From: Jeotgalibaca sp. MA1X17-3
GTDB taxonomy: Bacteria; Bacillota; Bacilli; Lactobacillales; Aerococcaceae
DNA: 64,000 nt
Reading direction: 5' to 3'
Assembly (NCBI RefSeq): GCF_021513155.1
Contig: NZ_CP090983.1
Coordinates: 1,892,501 to 1,956,500 of the forward strand
The notes below the pieces were generated by a model. It saw only the letters and a list, made by a program, of their open reading frames with translations. It was not told where the DNA came from and did not search any database. Position numbers and translations under genes: made by a program. This document shows, in pieces, positions 42,914-52,491 of the stretch (position 1 is the first letter of the stretch; each line of letters opens with the position of its first letter).

Positions 42914-43666
42914 TTATAGTCTGCGTCTAATTGCGTTAAAGGTATAAAAGGTAAAATAATAAAGTGCTTTTGGCAAGGGTAGTTTTTCCAATCGATAGTA
43001 TGTGTTCCACGTACGCTTTAAAGCTCCCACACGATCACTAGAAATGGATCCTTTTACTTGTCGATATTGTCCTAGCACTTCATTCAAGCCATAAGCGAAA
43101 TCAAGTTTTCGTAAAATTTGTAACCATGTAGCAGTATCTTGTCCTTTACGAACTAATGGCATACGGAAATCTCCAACTATTTTTCGATCAATGATGACGG
43201 TTGAACAAGCAATTGCTGTATTTTTTAACAGTCCTGTGTAGTTGAGTTTATCTGGAAGTTCGGCTGATGTATGTACCACTTCACCTTCTTCAGAAATCAT
43301 CTCAAATTTAGTATACGTAAAAGCATACTGATGATCTTGCATAAATTGAAGCTGTTTTTCTAACTTTTCAGGTTTCCAAATATCATCACTATCAATAAAA
43401 GCAATGTACTGACCTTTGGCATGTTCTAACCCTGTATTACGAGCAACTGCAGCACCACTATTTTCTTTTAAACGAATGTATTTAATACGCGAATCTTTTT
43501 TCATCCATTCTCGTAAAATCTCTTCACTTTTATCTGTTGAACAATCATCTACTAAAATATGTTCGATATTTTTATAAGTTTGATTGAGAACGGACTCAAC
43601 CGTTCGTTCAATAAAAGCTGCTGCATTATATACCGGTGTAATCACGGAAATAAGATTGTTTTGCAT
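42914..43666 (-). CDS. GT2 glycosyltransferase (TuaG-like)
   Basis: 250 residues of a compact GT2 enzyme: LISVITPVYNAAAFIERTVE, HILVDDCSTDKSEEIL, RNTGLEHAKGQYIAFIDSDD, with a late YRQVKGSISSD. It resembles Bacillus TuaG, the glycosyltransferase of teichuronic acid synthesis, in length and opening motifs. It follows the Wzz-like gene by about 20 bases, in the same relative order as tuaF-tuaG. Sugar unknown. Confidence 0.87.
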   Translation of the reverse strand: MQNNLISVITPVYNAAAFIERTVESVLNQTYKNIEHILVDDCSTDKSEEILREWMKKDSRIKYIRLKENSGAAVARNTGLEHAKGQYIAFIDSDDIWKPEKLEKQLQFMQDHQYAFTYTKFEMISEEGEVVHTSAELPDKLNYTGLLKNTAIACSTVIIDRKIVGDFRMPLVRKGQDTATWLQILRKLDFAYGLNEVLGQYRQVKGSISSDRVGALKRTWNTYYRLEKLPLPKALYYFTFYTFNAIRRRL

Positions 43667-43685
43667 GAAGTTCCCTTTCTAGCAC

Positions 43686-44741
43686 TTAATCATTCAATTG
43701 AATAATCTTAAGTGGTGCCTGATAAATTTTTAAAAGTTCTCTTTGTTGATTGTACCAAGCTTTATCAGTAATATTTGGTTGAATTAAAATGATAACTTCT
43801 TCTACAGTAGTAGTGGTATCTAGATTGACAATACTTTCTTCAATTTGAAGTTGAGTTGCTTTATTTTGCAAATCAGTCAACTGATCTAGGGATGCTGCTT
43901 CTTGAATTAAGAATAGTTTTGAAGCAGTAGCAGGAACCATCACTACTTTTTCTAGTTCGTTTTTCTCTAAATGTAGTAATAAAATGAACGTATCATCTTC
44001 ATTCCAACTATAGTTGAAAGCATATTGAATTTTCTTTTTAGTAAAAGGGATAAATAGTAAAAGAATAGTAGAAAGTACAGTTCCTCCTAAAACGGCAATT
44101 ACTGCGTAGAGAACGAGATTTTTGATACTTAACACACCTGTCATATCTTGTTCTACAGGTGTTTCAGGTGACTTTAACTCATCATCAGAAAGTACACGTG
44201 GTTCAGATAAAATATAATATGGCTTATTTTCTAATAAATCAATTGCCTGTTCTTGATATAAATTATAAAAATAATTAATTACTTCTAGATTTTCTTGTTC
44301 GGTACCTACTTTTGCACTGACCACCCAGATGTTGGAGGCTTCATTTCGGGAAGCTCCCAATGTTCCGCGATCTCGAGCAGTTTTTACGTAACCTGTTTCA
44401 TCTTCTTTATCTAATAAATCACTAATTTCGATACCCGTTTCCTTTTCGGCAGCTAGAATATGGCTATCAGTTTTCATAGCTTCTTCTAATAGCAATGTAT
44501 TTGTAAAGACACTACCGGTTTCATATTCGATATATACTTCAAAAATAGCTGGATTCTCAATGGACGTTTCTGTTTTATTTTTATCTTTGTCCGTAAAATT
44601 TTCAGCAATATAATGTTTTCCAAAAGGGATTAATTGAACCAAGAATATGAGAATCGCGAAAGTAATAGAAAGAGCAAGTAATTTCCCTTTTTCTTGTTTC
44701 ATAAATCGTTTAAATTCACTTAATAATGTATGACTATCCAT
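43686..44741 (-). CDS. Wzz-like chain-length/polymerisation protein (TuaF-like)
   Basis: 351 residues with a membrane segment at about 22-42 (LLALSITFAILIFLVQLIPF), an external coiled domain and a second membrane segment near 225-250 (LVLYAVIAVLGGTVLSTILLLFI), then a cytoplasmic C-terminal part without Walker motifs. That is the layout of Wzz-type polysaccharide co-polymerases; order and length suggest the TuaF branch. Its ATG overlaps the end of the polymerase gene by 8 bases. Overall sequence similarity cannot be checked by eye, so the subfamily is tentative. Confidence 0.7.
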   Translation of the reverse strand: MDSHTLLSEFKRFMKQEKGKLLALSITFAILIFLVQLIPFGKHYIAENFTDKDKNKTETSIENPAIFEVYIEYETGSVFTNTLLLEEAMKTDSHILAAEKETGIEISDLLDKEDETGYVKTARDRGTLGASRNEASNIWVVSAKVGTEQENLEVINYFYNLYQEQAIDLLENKPYYILSEPRVLSDDELKSPETPVEQDMTGVLSIKNLVLYAVIAVLGGTVLSTILLLFIPFTKKKIQYAFNYSWNEDDTFILLLHLEKNELEKVVMVPATASKLFLIQEAASLDQLTDLQNKATQLQIEESIVNLDTTTTVEEVIILIQPNITDKAWYNQQRELLKIYQAPLKIIQLND

Positions 44742-46085
44742 GACTTCCTCCTGTTGATTGATGTATTGTTTTATTTTGGGAAAGTAGTGTTCGCATTGGT
44801 TGTTGTTCCTTTTTTAATGCGGATCGTTCACAGTATGCATAGAAAGCAATAATAACACCAAAAACAACCCACTGCCATTCATTAATGATGTTGGTTGCAG
44901 ATGAAATGGAGGAAAGAGTAAATGCAGCTAAATATCCGATGATACAAAGTGATGTTTTTCGAATAAAGCCATCCGTACTCGTTTTATAATAGTGATATCC
45001 CTTTATCATCATGCCTGCATAAACAATCACGTAAAATAAAAATATAAAGATTCCATAACCGGTTAGTATTTCCATCCACCAGTTGTGCATGTTGCTGATT
45101 CCCCCGTAATAAATCGGGGATAAGTTTTCATCCAATACTCCACATTCCCCGCACCAATTCCAAATCCATAACTTTCTCTCAAAAAGCTAAATCCATTTTT
45201 GATCAAGTTTACTCGGTTTTGATTGGAATAATCAACATACTCCGTACTACTTAAGAAAAGAGAAACGATTTCCAAAATTTTCCCACGTATGGTAGAACTG
45301 AAAATAATAGCAACCGTTCCAAGGCTAATAGCTCCCCCAGTTGCAGTTATTACCATTTTTTTCGTAATGACTTCGGAGAAATAGACAAGGGCCATCGTAG
45401 TTAAGCCAATTCCCACAGCTGCTAAATTACCCCGGGATTCCGTTTGATATATTAAAAAAAGAGTACTGATCATTAACCCAGCATGACCTATTTTCACAAA
45501 AACATTCTTGCCATTCCGAAAAAGAATGAATAGAAAGAAGAATCCCATTAGTAAGGCAGTTGCATAGTCATTTTGATTGGGATAAATAGAGATGGGTATC
45601 CGTGTCAAAAAGTTTTGAGATTCTGGACGATATTTATTAATAAAATGTTCACTTGCCCACAGATATTTTCCTGTAAGAAGTTCAGAAAAACCTAATACAA
45701 GATGGATACTAATTCCTAGTCCAATACTTCTGAAAAGAGTGAGCAGGTCTTTTTTTTCTTTTACAAACAATTGAATAAAGAAAATAGAGAGGACTCCAAC
45801 TCCAATAAAGACATTAGCTTTCGCCCAACCTGCCAGATTTTCTGCCCAAATAATAGAAAACAAGGAATAAACTAACCAAAACCCATAAAACATTGTATAA
45901 GAACTGGAAACTTTTCGAGGATAAAAACGCAGGCGTTGATCGTTATTAATCACCATCAGTAAAAATCCATATGCAATTACTAAAAATAGTATTCTATATA
46001 AAGAAAGCTTAAATCCTATTTGGATAGCTAGAATTTGAGTTCCTAAAAAGACAGACAAAATCATTAAAAAAATTAACCTTTTCAT
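44734..46085 (-). pseudogene. Wzy/O-antigen-ligase-like polymerase (TuaE-like), frameshifted
   Basis: Two overlapping frames make one protein: 45063..46085 (ten or so membrane segments, with YPNQNDYATALLMGFF and GFGIGAGNVEYWMKTYPRF) and 44734..45135 (NMHNWWMEILTGYGIFIF and three further segments). At 45101-45105 a C5 run (G5 on the coding strand) would have to be six bases to join FITG to GISNMHNWW. With that base the protein is about 450 residues, normal for the TuaE/Wzy polymerase family that links repeat units outside the membrane. As given, the conserved loop and C-terminal segments are out of frame. Confidence 0.83.
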
Positions 46086-46105
46086 TTTTCACCTCTAACA
46101 TTCCC

Positions 46106-46879
46106 TTACATTTCTTTTGCGCCCGCCAACATGTACTTTATTTGTTGAGTTCGAGAAGGCATCTTTTCGTTTTTTTTATACTTCCGGATTACGAATTGAA
46201 GAATCAACAATGGATATAGACTCGGTGATAGCACCTTAAACAGTGCTCCTCGGTCTCGATAATATTTTTCAGTGAATCCTTGAAACCAAGTGGATTCTCG
46301 TTCTTCGGTTAATTTGGCAATCGTAACGGGCACAGCCATAATCTTGAGTCCGTTTTCTAAGCAGTCCCGTAAAAAAATAGTATCTTCTCCATTGCTATGT
46401 GGTGTCCCACCACCAAAGCAAAGATGGAAAAAAATCCCGTTCTTTTTAACACTTTCAGGCCGAAACGCAATCCGTGCTGCTCCAAATCGCATATAATTTC
46501 GCTTTGATACTTTAAAGGGTTCTTTGATGATATAACGAGTTGGAATATCTTCTTCTAAGTTAAAAATAATCAAGTCAGCATCTGGATACTTTGCAAATTG
46601 CTCTTCCACCATCTGAGGATAATTGTTTCGGTAGACCATATCATCATCTGCTAATAAAGCATAATCCGCAGTTGCACGCATTAGAGCATTATTTCTACTC
46701 AACCCAACCCCTCTTTCCTTGAATGAATAAAAAAGAGCCATATGATTTCCATAATGAACTTCTTCAAAGTCATGCTGCTCCGTTTGGTTAATTACAATGG
46801 CATCTGATTGAATATTCATCGTGTTGATTAGATCCGTATCCTTTTGGTGCATCGTTGCTACTAAGACTTGTATACTCAA
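46106..46879 (-). CDS. GT2-like glycosyltransferase
   Basis: About 257 residues. A glycosyltransferase-like fold is suggested by GVGLSRNNALMRATADYALLADDDMVY, a GT2 acceptor/metal segment with an LADDDM triple Asp, and by GEDTIFLRDCLENGLK. The opening IQVLVATMHQKDTDLI is typical of a small family found next to Wzy genes. The frame starts at 46909, overlapping the preceding gene, but AAAAAGGGG is 7 bases before the TTG at 46879, which I prefer. Sugar specificity unknown. Confidence 0.77.
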   Translation of the reverse strand: MSIQVLVATMHQKDTDLINTMNIQSDAIVINQTEQHDFEEVHYGNHMALFYSFKERGVGLSRNNALMRATADYALLADDDMVYRNNYPQMVEEQFAKYPDADLIIFNLEEDIPTRYIIKEPFKVSKRNYMRFGAARIAFRPESVKKNGIFFHLCFGGGTPHSNGEDTIFLRDCLENGLKIMAVPVTIAKLTEERESTWFQGFTEKYYRDRGALFKVLSPSLYPLLILQFVIRKYKKNEKMPSRTQQIKYMLAGAKEM

Positions 46880-46895
46880 TGTTTTACCCCTTTTT

Positions 46896-48023
46896 CTATT
46901 CCTTATCAATCATATTTTTATATTCTAATATTAAATCTTGCGTAGTTTGTTGAATATCGTAATGCGCTTCTTTTATTTGTTCGTAGGTACTCTTACGTTT
47001 TTCATCATGAATATGTTCCAAAATTTGATCAGCCCATTCTTCTACTGGTATTTCCAATGATAAAAAGTGTACTAAATCAGTAATAGCAACGTCTTGTGGA
47101 ACTCGATCAGAAACAAAGGTTGGTAAGCAGGCAGCTTGTGCCTCAATTGCAGCAATACCTAACCCTTCAAATTGAGAAGGTAATAGAAATACATCGGCTG
47201 CTTGTACTATTTTTGCTACATCTCCACGAGCCCCTAAAAGTAAAATATCATCCTTCAATCTTAATTCTTCGATTTTATGTTCAATCGTTTCGAAAAGAGG
47301 TCCATTTCCAATAAAAATCATTTTGCTATTTGGATGCTTTACCTTTACCTTTTGAAAAATTTCCAACATAAAGGGATGGTTTTTCACTTCTGAAAATCTT
47401 CCTACATGAATCAGCGTAAACTGATTCTTTAGGTTTAACTGTTTTCGATATTGACCTCTTGTTTCTTCATTAAATTCATAGCTCTTTGCATCAATACCAT
47501 TATGGATAATATGGACTTGTTTTTTCTTTCGTATTTCAATGGGAAACATCCAATCAGCAGCTTCTTGAGAACATGCAAAATAGTATTTTGCTCTCTTGAT
47601 ATTACTTTTTCGGATCATTCCTTTTAAATCTTGGCTCTTGTAACTTTCGTTATAACCAGTTGTATGCGCATGAATTCCAATGTTCTTGATTCCTATCTTT
47701 TGAGCAGCAGGAATTACGAATGGATCATCTGCTACATGAACATGTAGAAAATCGTAAGTATGATGTTCTTTAAAAAAAGTCTGGACTTGTTTTCGAAAAG
47801 TTAACATTGTTTTTGGATTTAAAGAAGGAGTCTGTAGAGTATGGAGAACACCCCCCATTTCCAAATATTCTTTCAACATAGGCGATTCTGAATCAAAGCT
47901 TCTTACGAGTAATTCAAAATTTACTTCTTCTTTATTTATATTTTTATACCAACTCAAAAATACAGATTCAATTCCACCAGTATGAAACCCTGGAATGTAG
48001 TGAAGTATTTTTATTTTATTCAT
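46896..48023 (-). CDS. GT4 glycosyltransferase (EpsF-like)
   Basis: 375 residues in the two-domain GT-B fold. The opening KILHYIPGFHTGGIESVFL marks the EpsF/CapM group; the C-terminal half carries VGRFSEVKNHPFMLEIF and PSQFEGLGIAAIEAQAACLP, the EX7E region. It is preceded by a promoter-like sequence and by the ugd terminator, so it probably starts a separate transcript running to rmlD and beyond. AGAGGG stands before the ATG. Confidence 0.88.
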   Translation of the reverse strand: MNKIKILHYIPGFHTGGIESVFLSWYKNINKEEVNFELLVRSFDSESPMLKEYLEMGGVLHTLQTPSLNPKTMLTFRKQVQTFFKEHHTYDFLHVHVADDPFVIPAAQKIGIKNIGIHAHTTGYNESYKSQDLKGMIRKSNIKRAKYYFACSQEAADWMFPIEIRKKKQVHIIHNGIDAKSYEFNEETRGQYRKQLNLKNQFTLIHVGRFSEVKNHPFMLEIFQKVKVKHPNSKMIFIGNGPLFETIEHKIEELRLKDDILLLGARGDVAKIVQAADVFLLPSQFEGLGIAAIEAQAACLPTFVSDRVPQDVAITDLVHFLSLEIPVEEWADQILEHIHDEKRKSTYEQIKEAHYDIQQTTQDLILEYKNMIDKE

Positions 48024-48064
48024 AAGTTCCCTCTATCATTTCTCATTTTTAAATGCTACTAATG

Positions 48065-48093
48065 ATTATACTATACCAAAGCTATTTTTTTAA
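48065..48093 (-). promoter_or_regulatory. Promoter candidate for the glycosyltransferase operon
   Basis: TATAAT at 48065-48070 on the minus strand with a TTAAAA hexamer 17 bases upstream. The -35 is weak, but position (between the ugd terminator and the GT4 gene) fits. Confidence 0.45.
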
Positions 48094-48156
48094 CCGTTTA
48101 GAGGCTCTTCTTTAACATAACTTAATTCTATATATTTTATTATTATAACAAAAAAA

Positions 48157-48178
48157 GCTACTCATCAACATGAGTAGC
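48157..48178 (-). terminator. ugd terminator
   Basis: GCTACTCAT and ATGAGTAGC, perfect 9-base arms around 4 bases, followed by seven T on the minus strand. Confidence 0.9.
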
Positions 48179-48187
48179 CATTGTAAA

Positions 48188-49354
48188 TCAATTATCATGA
48201 AACAAATCACGCGTATACACTTTATCCACAACATCAGCTAAGTCGCTAGAATTACGGTTAGACACGATGACATCAGAAAGTTGCTTAAATTCTTCTAAAT
48301 CACGAATGACACGAGAATTATAGAACGTATCTTCTTCCAATACAGGTTCGAATACGACTACTTCTACCCCTTTTGCTTTGATCCGTTTCATAATCCCTTG
48401 AATCGAAGAAGAACGGAAGTTGTCCGAATCAGATTTCATCGTCAATCGGTATACACCAACCACTTTAGGATTCTTCTTTAATACCATATTCGCAATATGA
48501 TCCTTACGGGTGTGGTTTGAATCCACAACTGCTTGGATTAAATTATTTGGAACGTCTTCATAGTTTGCTAGAAGTTGTTTGGTGTCTTTTGGTAAGCAAT
48601 AGCCACCATATCCAAAAGAAGGATTATTGTAGTGCATCCCAATCCGTGGATCTAGACCTACTCCTTCAATAATGGATTTAGTATCTAAACCTCTTACTTC
48701 TGCATACGTGTCTAATTCATTGATGTAAGCAACACGCAGAGCTAAGTATGTATTCGCAAATAGCTTCACTGCTTCCGCTTCTGTAGAATCCATGAATAGC
48801 ACTTCAATATCTTCTTTCAAAGCACCCTCTACTAATAATTCAGCGAATTTCACTGCACGTTCTGACTTACCACCCACAATGACCCGAGATGGATATAAAT
48901 TATCATACAAAGCTTTTCCTTCACGCAAAAACTCTGGTGAAAATAAAATATTCTCTGTATTGTGTTTTTTACGAATTTCGTCTGTGAAACCTACCGGTAC
49001 AGTTGATTTAATAATCATCGTAGCACTCGGACGATAGGCAAGAACATCTTCAATAACTGATTCTACACTAGATGTATCAAAGAAGTTTTTCTTGTCATCA
49101 TAATTTGTTGGTGTCGCAATCACTACAAAATCAGCATATTGATACGCTTTTTCTTTTTCAGTAGTTGCTTCCAAATTTAAATTCCCAGCTGTCAAATATT
49201 CTTCGATTTCTTTATCGGCAATTGGTGAACGACCTTTATTAATCAGAGAAACTTTTTCTTCTACGATTTCTAAAGCCATCACTTTATGATTTTGGGATAA
49301 AAGAATCGCATTTGATAAGCCAACATATCCTGTTCCTACTACTGTTATATTCAC
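48188..49354 (-). CDS. ugd: UDP-glucose 6-dehydrogenase
   Basis: 388 residues, the short Ugd form. NAD-binding VGTGYVGLSNAILLSQNH at the start, STVPVGFTDEIR, FSPEFLREG and the active-site block FGYGGYCLPKDTKQLL with Cys253. It oxidises UDP-glucose to UDP-glucuronate in the cytoplasm. Together with gtaB just upstream it supplies the acidic sugar expected of a teichuronic-acid-like polymer. Confidence 0.94.
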   Translation of the reverse strand: MNITVVGTGYVGLSNAILLSQNHKVMALEIVEEKVSLINKGRSPIADKEIEEYLTAGNLNLEATTEKEKAYQYADFVVIATPTNYDDKKNFFDTSSVESVIEDVLAYRPSATMIIKSTVPVGFTDEIRKKHNTENILFSPEFLREGKALYDNLYPSRVIVGGKSERAVKFAELLVEGALKEDIEVLFMDSTEAEAVKLFANTYLALRVAYINELDTYAEVRGLDTKSIIEGVGLDPRIGMHYNNPSFGYGGYCLPKDTKQLLANYEDVPNNLIQAVVDSNHTRKDHIANMVLKKNPKVVGVYRLTMKSDSDNFRSSSIQGIMKRIKAKGVEVVVFEPVLEEDTFYNSRVIRDLEEFKQLSDVIVSNRNSSDLADVVDKVYTRDLFHDN

Positions 49355-49411
49355 TTTGCATCTCTCTTCCTGACTATTTAATAGATTTTCAGACTATTCT
49401 AAATTAGATTA

Positions 49412-50293
49412 TTACGCTTTTTTCAAATCTTTTGCTAATTGTTTTAAATGCTCCCGCATTTTTTCAGAAGTCTCTTCATGTTGCAGTCCTACTTCAATAT
49501 TGGCAACGAGCATGCCATATTTTTCGCCTACATCATAGCGGATCCCATCATATTCATAAGCAACCATCGGTGAAGTCTGATTTAATATTTCTAAAGCATC
49601 CGTTAATTGAACTTCATCCCCAGCATCAGGTTCTTGGTTACGCAAAATATCAAAAATTTCTGGAGGTAGTACATAACGACCGACAATCCCTAAATTACTT
49701 GGCGCATCTTCCGGACTTGGCTTTTCAACTAAGTGACGGATAGAATGCACATCCTCTTCCAAATTTTCTTCAATATCAATCACACCATACTTACTTGATT
49801 TTTCTTTTGGAATTCGAATCGTTGCGACGGCACCCATTCCATGTTTTTCATAAACATCCATTAAACTTTTCGTTAACGGTGTTTTACTTGGCATAATGTC
49901 ATCACCCAAAAGAACTGCGAATGGTTCATCGCCCACAAATGTTTGTGCTTGTAGAATTGCATCTCCTAATCCACGCGGATAAGCTTGGCGTACATAATGA
50001 ATAGAAGGAATGGTAGTTGATTGAGCTTTTTCTAGTAGCTTGTCCTTCCCTTTTTCTCGAAGATTATTTTCCAAAGAAATATTTGCATCAAAATGATCCT
50101 CGATAGCATTCTTTCCTTTTCCAGTAATAATCAAAATATCTTCAATTCCACTAGCGATGGCTTCCTCTACCACAAATTGAATACTTGGAGTATCTACAAC
50201 GGGCATCATTTCCTTTGCCATTGCCTTTGTTGCTGGTAAAAAACGAGTACCTAAACCTGCCGCAGGAATAACGGCTTTTCTGATTTTTTGCAT
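49412..50293 (-). CDS. gtaB: UTP-glucose-1-phosphate uridylyltransferase
   Basis: 293 residues of a GalU/GtaB nucleotidyltransferase: KAVIPAAGLGTRFLPATKAM, ILIITGKGKNAIEDHFD, FAVLLGDDIM and a late YDVGEKYGML. It makes UDP-glucose from glucose 1-phosphate, the precursor for Ugd and GalE. The frame extends to 50344, but AAGGAAGG stands 6 bases before the ATG at 50293, and family proteins start there. Confidence 0.94.
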   Translation of the reverse strand: MQKIRKAVIPAAGLGTRFLPATKAMAKEMMPVVDTPSIQFVVEEAIASGIEDILIITGKGKNAIEDHFDANISLENNLREKGKDKLLEKAQSTTIPSIHYVRQAYPRGLGDAILQAQTFVGDEPFAVLLGDDIMPSKTPLTKSLMDVYEKHGMGAVATIRIPKEKSSKYGVIDIEENLEEDVHSIRHLVEKPSPEDAPSNLGIVGRYVLPPEIFDILRNQEPDAGDEVQLTDALEILNQTSPMVAYEYDGIRYDVGEKYGMLVANIEVGLQHEETSEKMREHLKQLAKDLKKA

Positions 50294-50324
50294 ATGAACC
50301 CTTCCTTCCAACACATTTAGTCTT

Positions 50325-50351
50325 ATTATAGCAAATATCTTCATAAATCAA
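50325..50351 (-). promoter_or_regulatory. gtaB promoter (extended -10)
   Basis: TGCTATAAT on the minus strand gives an extended -10; TTGATT lies 15 bases upstream. It is placed between the galE terminator and gtaB. Confidence 0.5.
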
Positions 50352-50427
50352 AATGGGAGTCGGAAAATAGTTTAAATGGTTCAAGTGAGTAGGAGTAAAT
50401 CATCTGCTCGATGCGCACAAATAAAAA

Positions 50428-50462
50428 AGCAGCTACGCCCCTTCAAAAGGTTTATAGCTACT
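50428..50462 (-). terminator. galE terminator
   Basis: AGTAGCTA pairs with TAGCTGCT (one wobble), with an inner CCTT/AAGG pair, and six T follow on the minus strand. Confidence 0.78.
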
Positions 50463-50473
50463 CACATAAATCA

Positions 50474-51493
50474 TTATTTTTCTGTACTATACCCTTGTGG
50501 ATTATTCTTTTGCCACTTCCAAGAATCACGGCACATATCTTCTAAGTTCTTCTCAGCAGTCCAGTGTAAGACTTCTTTGGCTAGACTCGCATCTGAATAA
50601 CATGTTCCCACATCTCCTGGGCGACGATCTACTACTACGTGAGGAATCTCAACATCATTCGCAGATTGGAAATTATTAACTAAATCGAGCACGCTATAGC
50701 CAATTCCTGTACCTAGATTATAAGTAGAAACTCCTTTATGGTCCGCAAAACTTTCTAACGCTTTAATATGACCTTTCGCTAAATCAACTACATGGATGTA
50801 ATCACGGACACCTGTACCATCTGGAGTATCGTAATCATTTCCAAACACTTTTAATTCTTTTTGTTTACCAACAGCTACTTGAGTAATAAATGGCATAATA
50901 TTATTTGGTATTCCGGTTGGGTCTTCCCCAATTAATCCGGATTCATGTGCACCGATTGGATTGAAGTAACGTAGCAAAGCGACATTCCAGTCAGAGTCAG
51001 ATACGTTCACATCACGCAAGATTTGTTCAATCATGACCTTTGTATAGCCGTACGGGTTTGTCGCGCTTGTAGGCATGTTTTCAGTCAAAGGTGATGGGTT
51101 ATTCATCCCGTATACTGTTGCGGAAGAACTAAACACAATGTTCTTCACATTATGATCTCGCATTACTTCACACAACATCAAAGTACCGGTTATATTATTA
51201 TGATAATATTCAATCGGCTTCGCAACTGATTCTCCAACTGCTTTATATCCTGCAAAATGAATCACCGAATCAATTTCTTCTTTTTCGAAAATCTCTTTTA
51301 AAGCTTCTTTATCTAGTAAGTCTGCTTCATAAAAAGTAACCTCTTTTCCCGTAATCGTTTTGATACGATTCAAAACTTCAGGCTTACTGTTTGAATAGTT
51401 ATCAACGATAACCACTTCAAAGCCCTCATTCAATAACTCCACAACGGTATGACTGCCGATATACCCTGCTCCACCTGTTACTAAAACTGCCAC
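50474..51493 (-). CDS. galE: UDP-glucose 4-epimerase
   Basis: 339 residues: VTGGAGYIGSHTVVELL for NAD, SSSATVYG, catalytic YGYTKVMIEQ, and ALLRYFNPIGAHESG. It interconverts UDP-glucose and UDP-galactose. GTG start after GAGGAG. Follows the LCP ligase genes by about 20 bases and ends at a terminator. Confidence 0.94.
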   Translation of the reverse strand: MAVLVTGGAGYIGSHTVVELLNEGFEVVIVDNYSNSKPEVLNRIKTITGKEVTFYEADLLDKEALKEIFEKEEIDSVIHFAGYKAVGESVAKPIEYYHNNITGTLMLCEVMRDHNVKNIVFSSSATVYGMNNPSPLTENMPTSATNPYGYTKVMIEQILRDVNVSDSDWNVALLRYFNPIGAHESGLIGEDPTGIPNNIMPFITQVAVGKQKELKVFGNDYDTPDGTGVRDYIHVVDLAKGHIKALESFADHKGVSTYNLGTGIGYSVLDLVNNFQSANDVEIPHVVVDRRPGDVGTCYSDASLAKEVLHWTAEKNLEDMCRDSWKWQKNNPQGYSTEK

Positions 51494-51514
51494 AATAACA
51501 ACTCCTCATTATTT

Positions 51515-52465
51515 TTAGTCTAGTTCTAACTCTTCGTGTAACAATGCTTGTACTCTTGCTAATTCTTCATCCGGTATGAAATGGTACCAGATTCCATCAT
51601 CTAATGTATAACCCGATCCACCAATTTGTTCGGATACAATATTACCAGCAGCGGACAAGTATCGATTGCTTTGTAATTCCATATAATCAGACATTTGGAA
51701 ATTGGTCTGTACATTATTAGATAAAGAGCTTAGAATTTTTTGATAATTCAATAGCGTTTTTGGACTAATCGCTTCGTCAATGACTCCTTCGATAATCAAC
51801 CGTTGTCTTTCTTGACGTCCGGTATCTCCTTCTGGATCATCATAACGCATCCGTGCAAACGCTAGTGCCATTTCTCCGTCCATATGAGTCGTTTCACCAG
51901 CAGTAAATTGATAGCCTTCTGTACTAAAGGTTAAGGGACTTACTACATTAACTCCACCCACCGCGTCGACGATCTCTTTAATTCCTGCCATATTGACCGT
52001 TACATAATAATCAATCGGAATATCCAATAAGTTCTGAACGCTGTTGATGGCCATAGACGTTCCACCAAACGCATAGGCATGATTAATTTTATCCATCGTT
52101 CCATGACCAATTATTTCTGTATATGTATCACGAGGGATACTCATTAATACACTTTTCTTCGTAGATGGATTAATGGTCGCAACCATAATCGAATCGGATC
52201 GTCCTTGCTCTACTCGACCCAAGTCACCTGTATCTACACCTAGTAGCAATATGGATATCGGTTCTTCATTATCCAAAACAATCGCGTTCCCACGAATCGG
52301 GTCTACTTCTACTGACTCATAAACTTTTTCAGTTGCTTGGTCCACGTGACTATAGATATTCCATACGTAAATAAAAACACCTACCAAACCGACTAATAAA
52401 ATCATTAAAAATATCTTTAATCCTGTTCTCTTTTTTCGTGGACGTCTTCTTCTGTTTTCTTCCAT
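51515..52465 (-). CDS. LytR-CpsA-Psr (LCP) wall polymer ligase
   Basis: 316 residues. A basic N-terminus and one membrane segment at about 15-36 (IFLMILLVGLVGVFIYV) anchor an external LCP domain: LLLGVDTGDLG, GRSDSIMVATI, MSIPRDTYT, KINHAYAFGG and RMRYDDPEGDTGRQERQR, with the arginines and aspartates that bind the pyrophosphate lipid. LCP enzymes attach polysaccharide or teichoic polymer to peptidoglycan. AGGAAGAGTGGGG precedes the ATG. Confidence 0.93.
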   Translation of the reverse strand: MEENRRRRPRKKRTGLKIFLMILLVGLVGVFIYVWNIYSHVDQATEKVYESVEVDPIRGNAIVLDNEEPISILLLGVDTGDLGRVEQGRSDSIMVATINPSTKKSVLMSIPRDTYTEIIGHGTMDKINHAYAFGGTSMAINSVQNLLDIPIDYYVTVNMAGIKEIVDAVGGVNVVSPLTFSTEGYQFTAGETTHMDGEMALAFARMRYDDPEGDTGRQERQRLIIEGVIDEAISPKTLLNYQKILSSLSNNVQTNFQMSDYMELQSNRYLSAAGNIVSEQIGGSGYTLDDGIWYHFIPDEELARVQALLHEELELD

Positions 52466-52491
52466 ATATTCCCCACTCTTCCTCTCACTGA

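Noticed and set aside
45063..45135. Programmed frameshifting in the wzy gene
   Set aside because: There is a G run but no clear slippery heptamer or downstream structure, and five similar single-base losses nearby make a common cause more likely.
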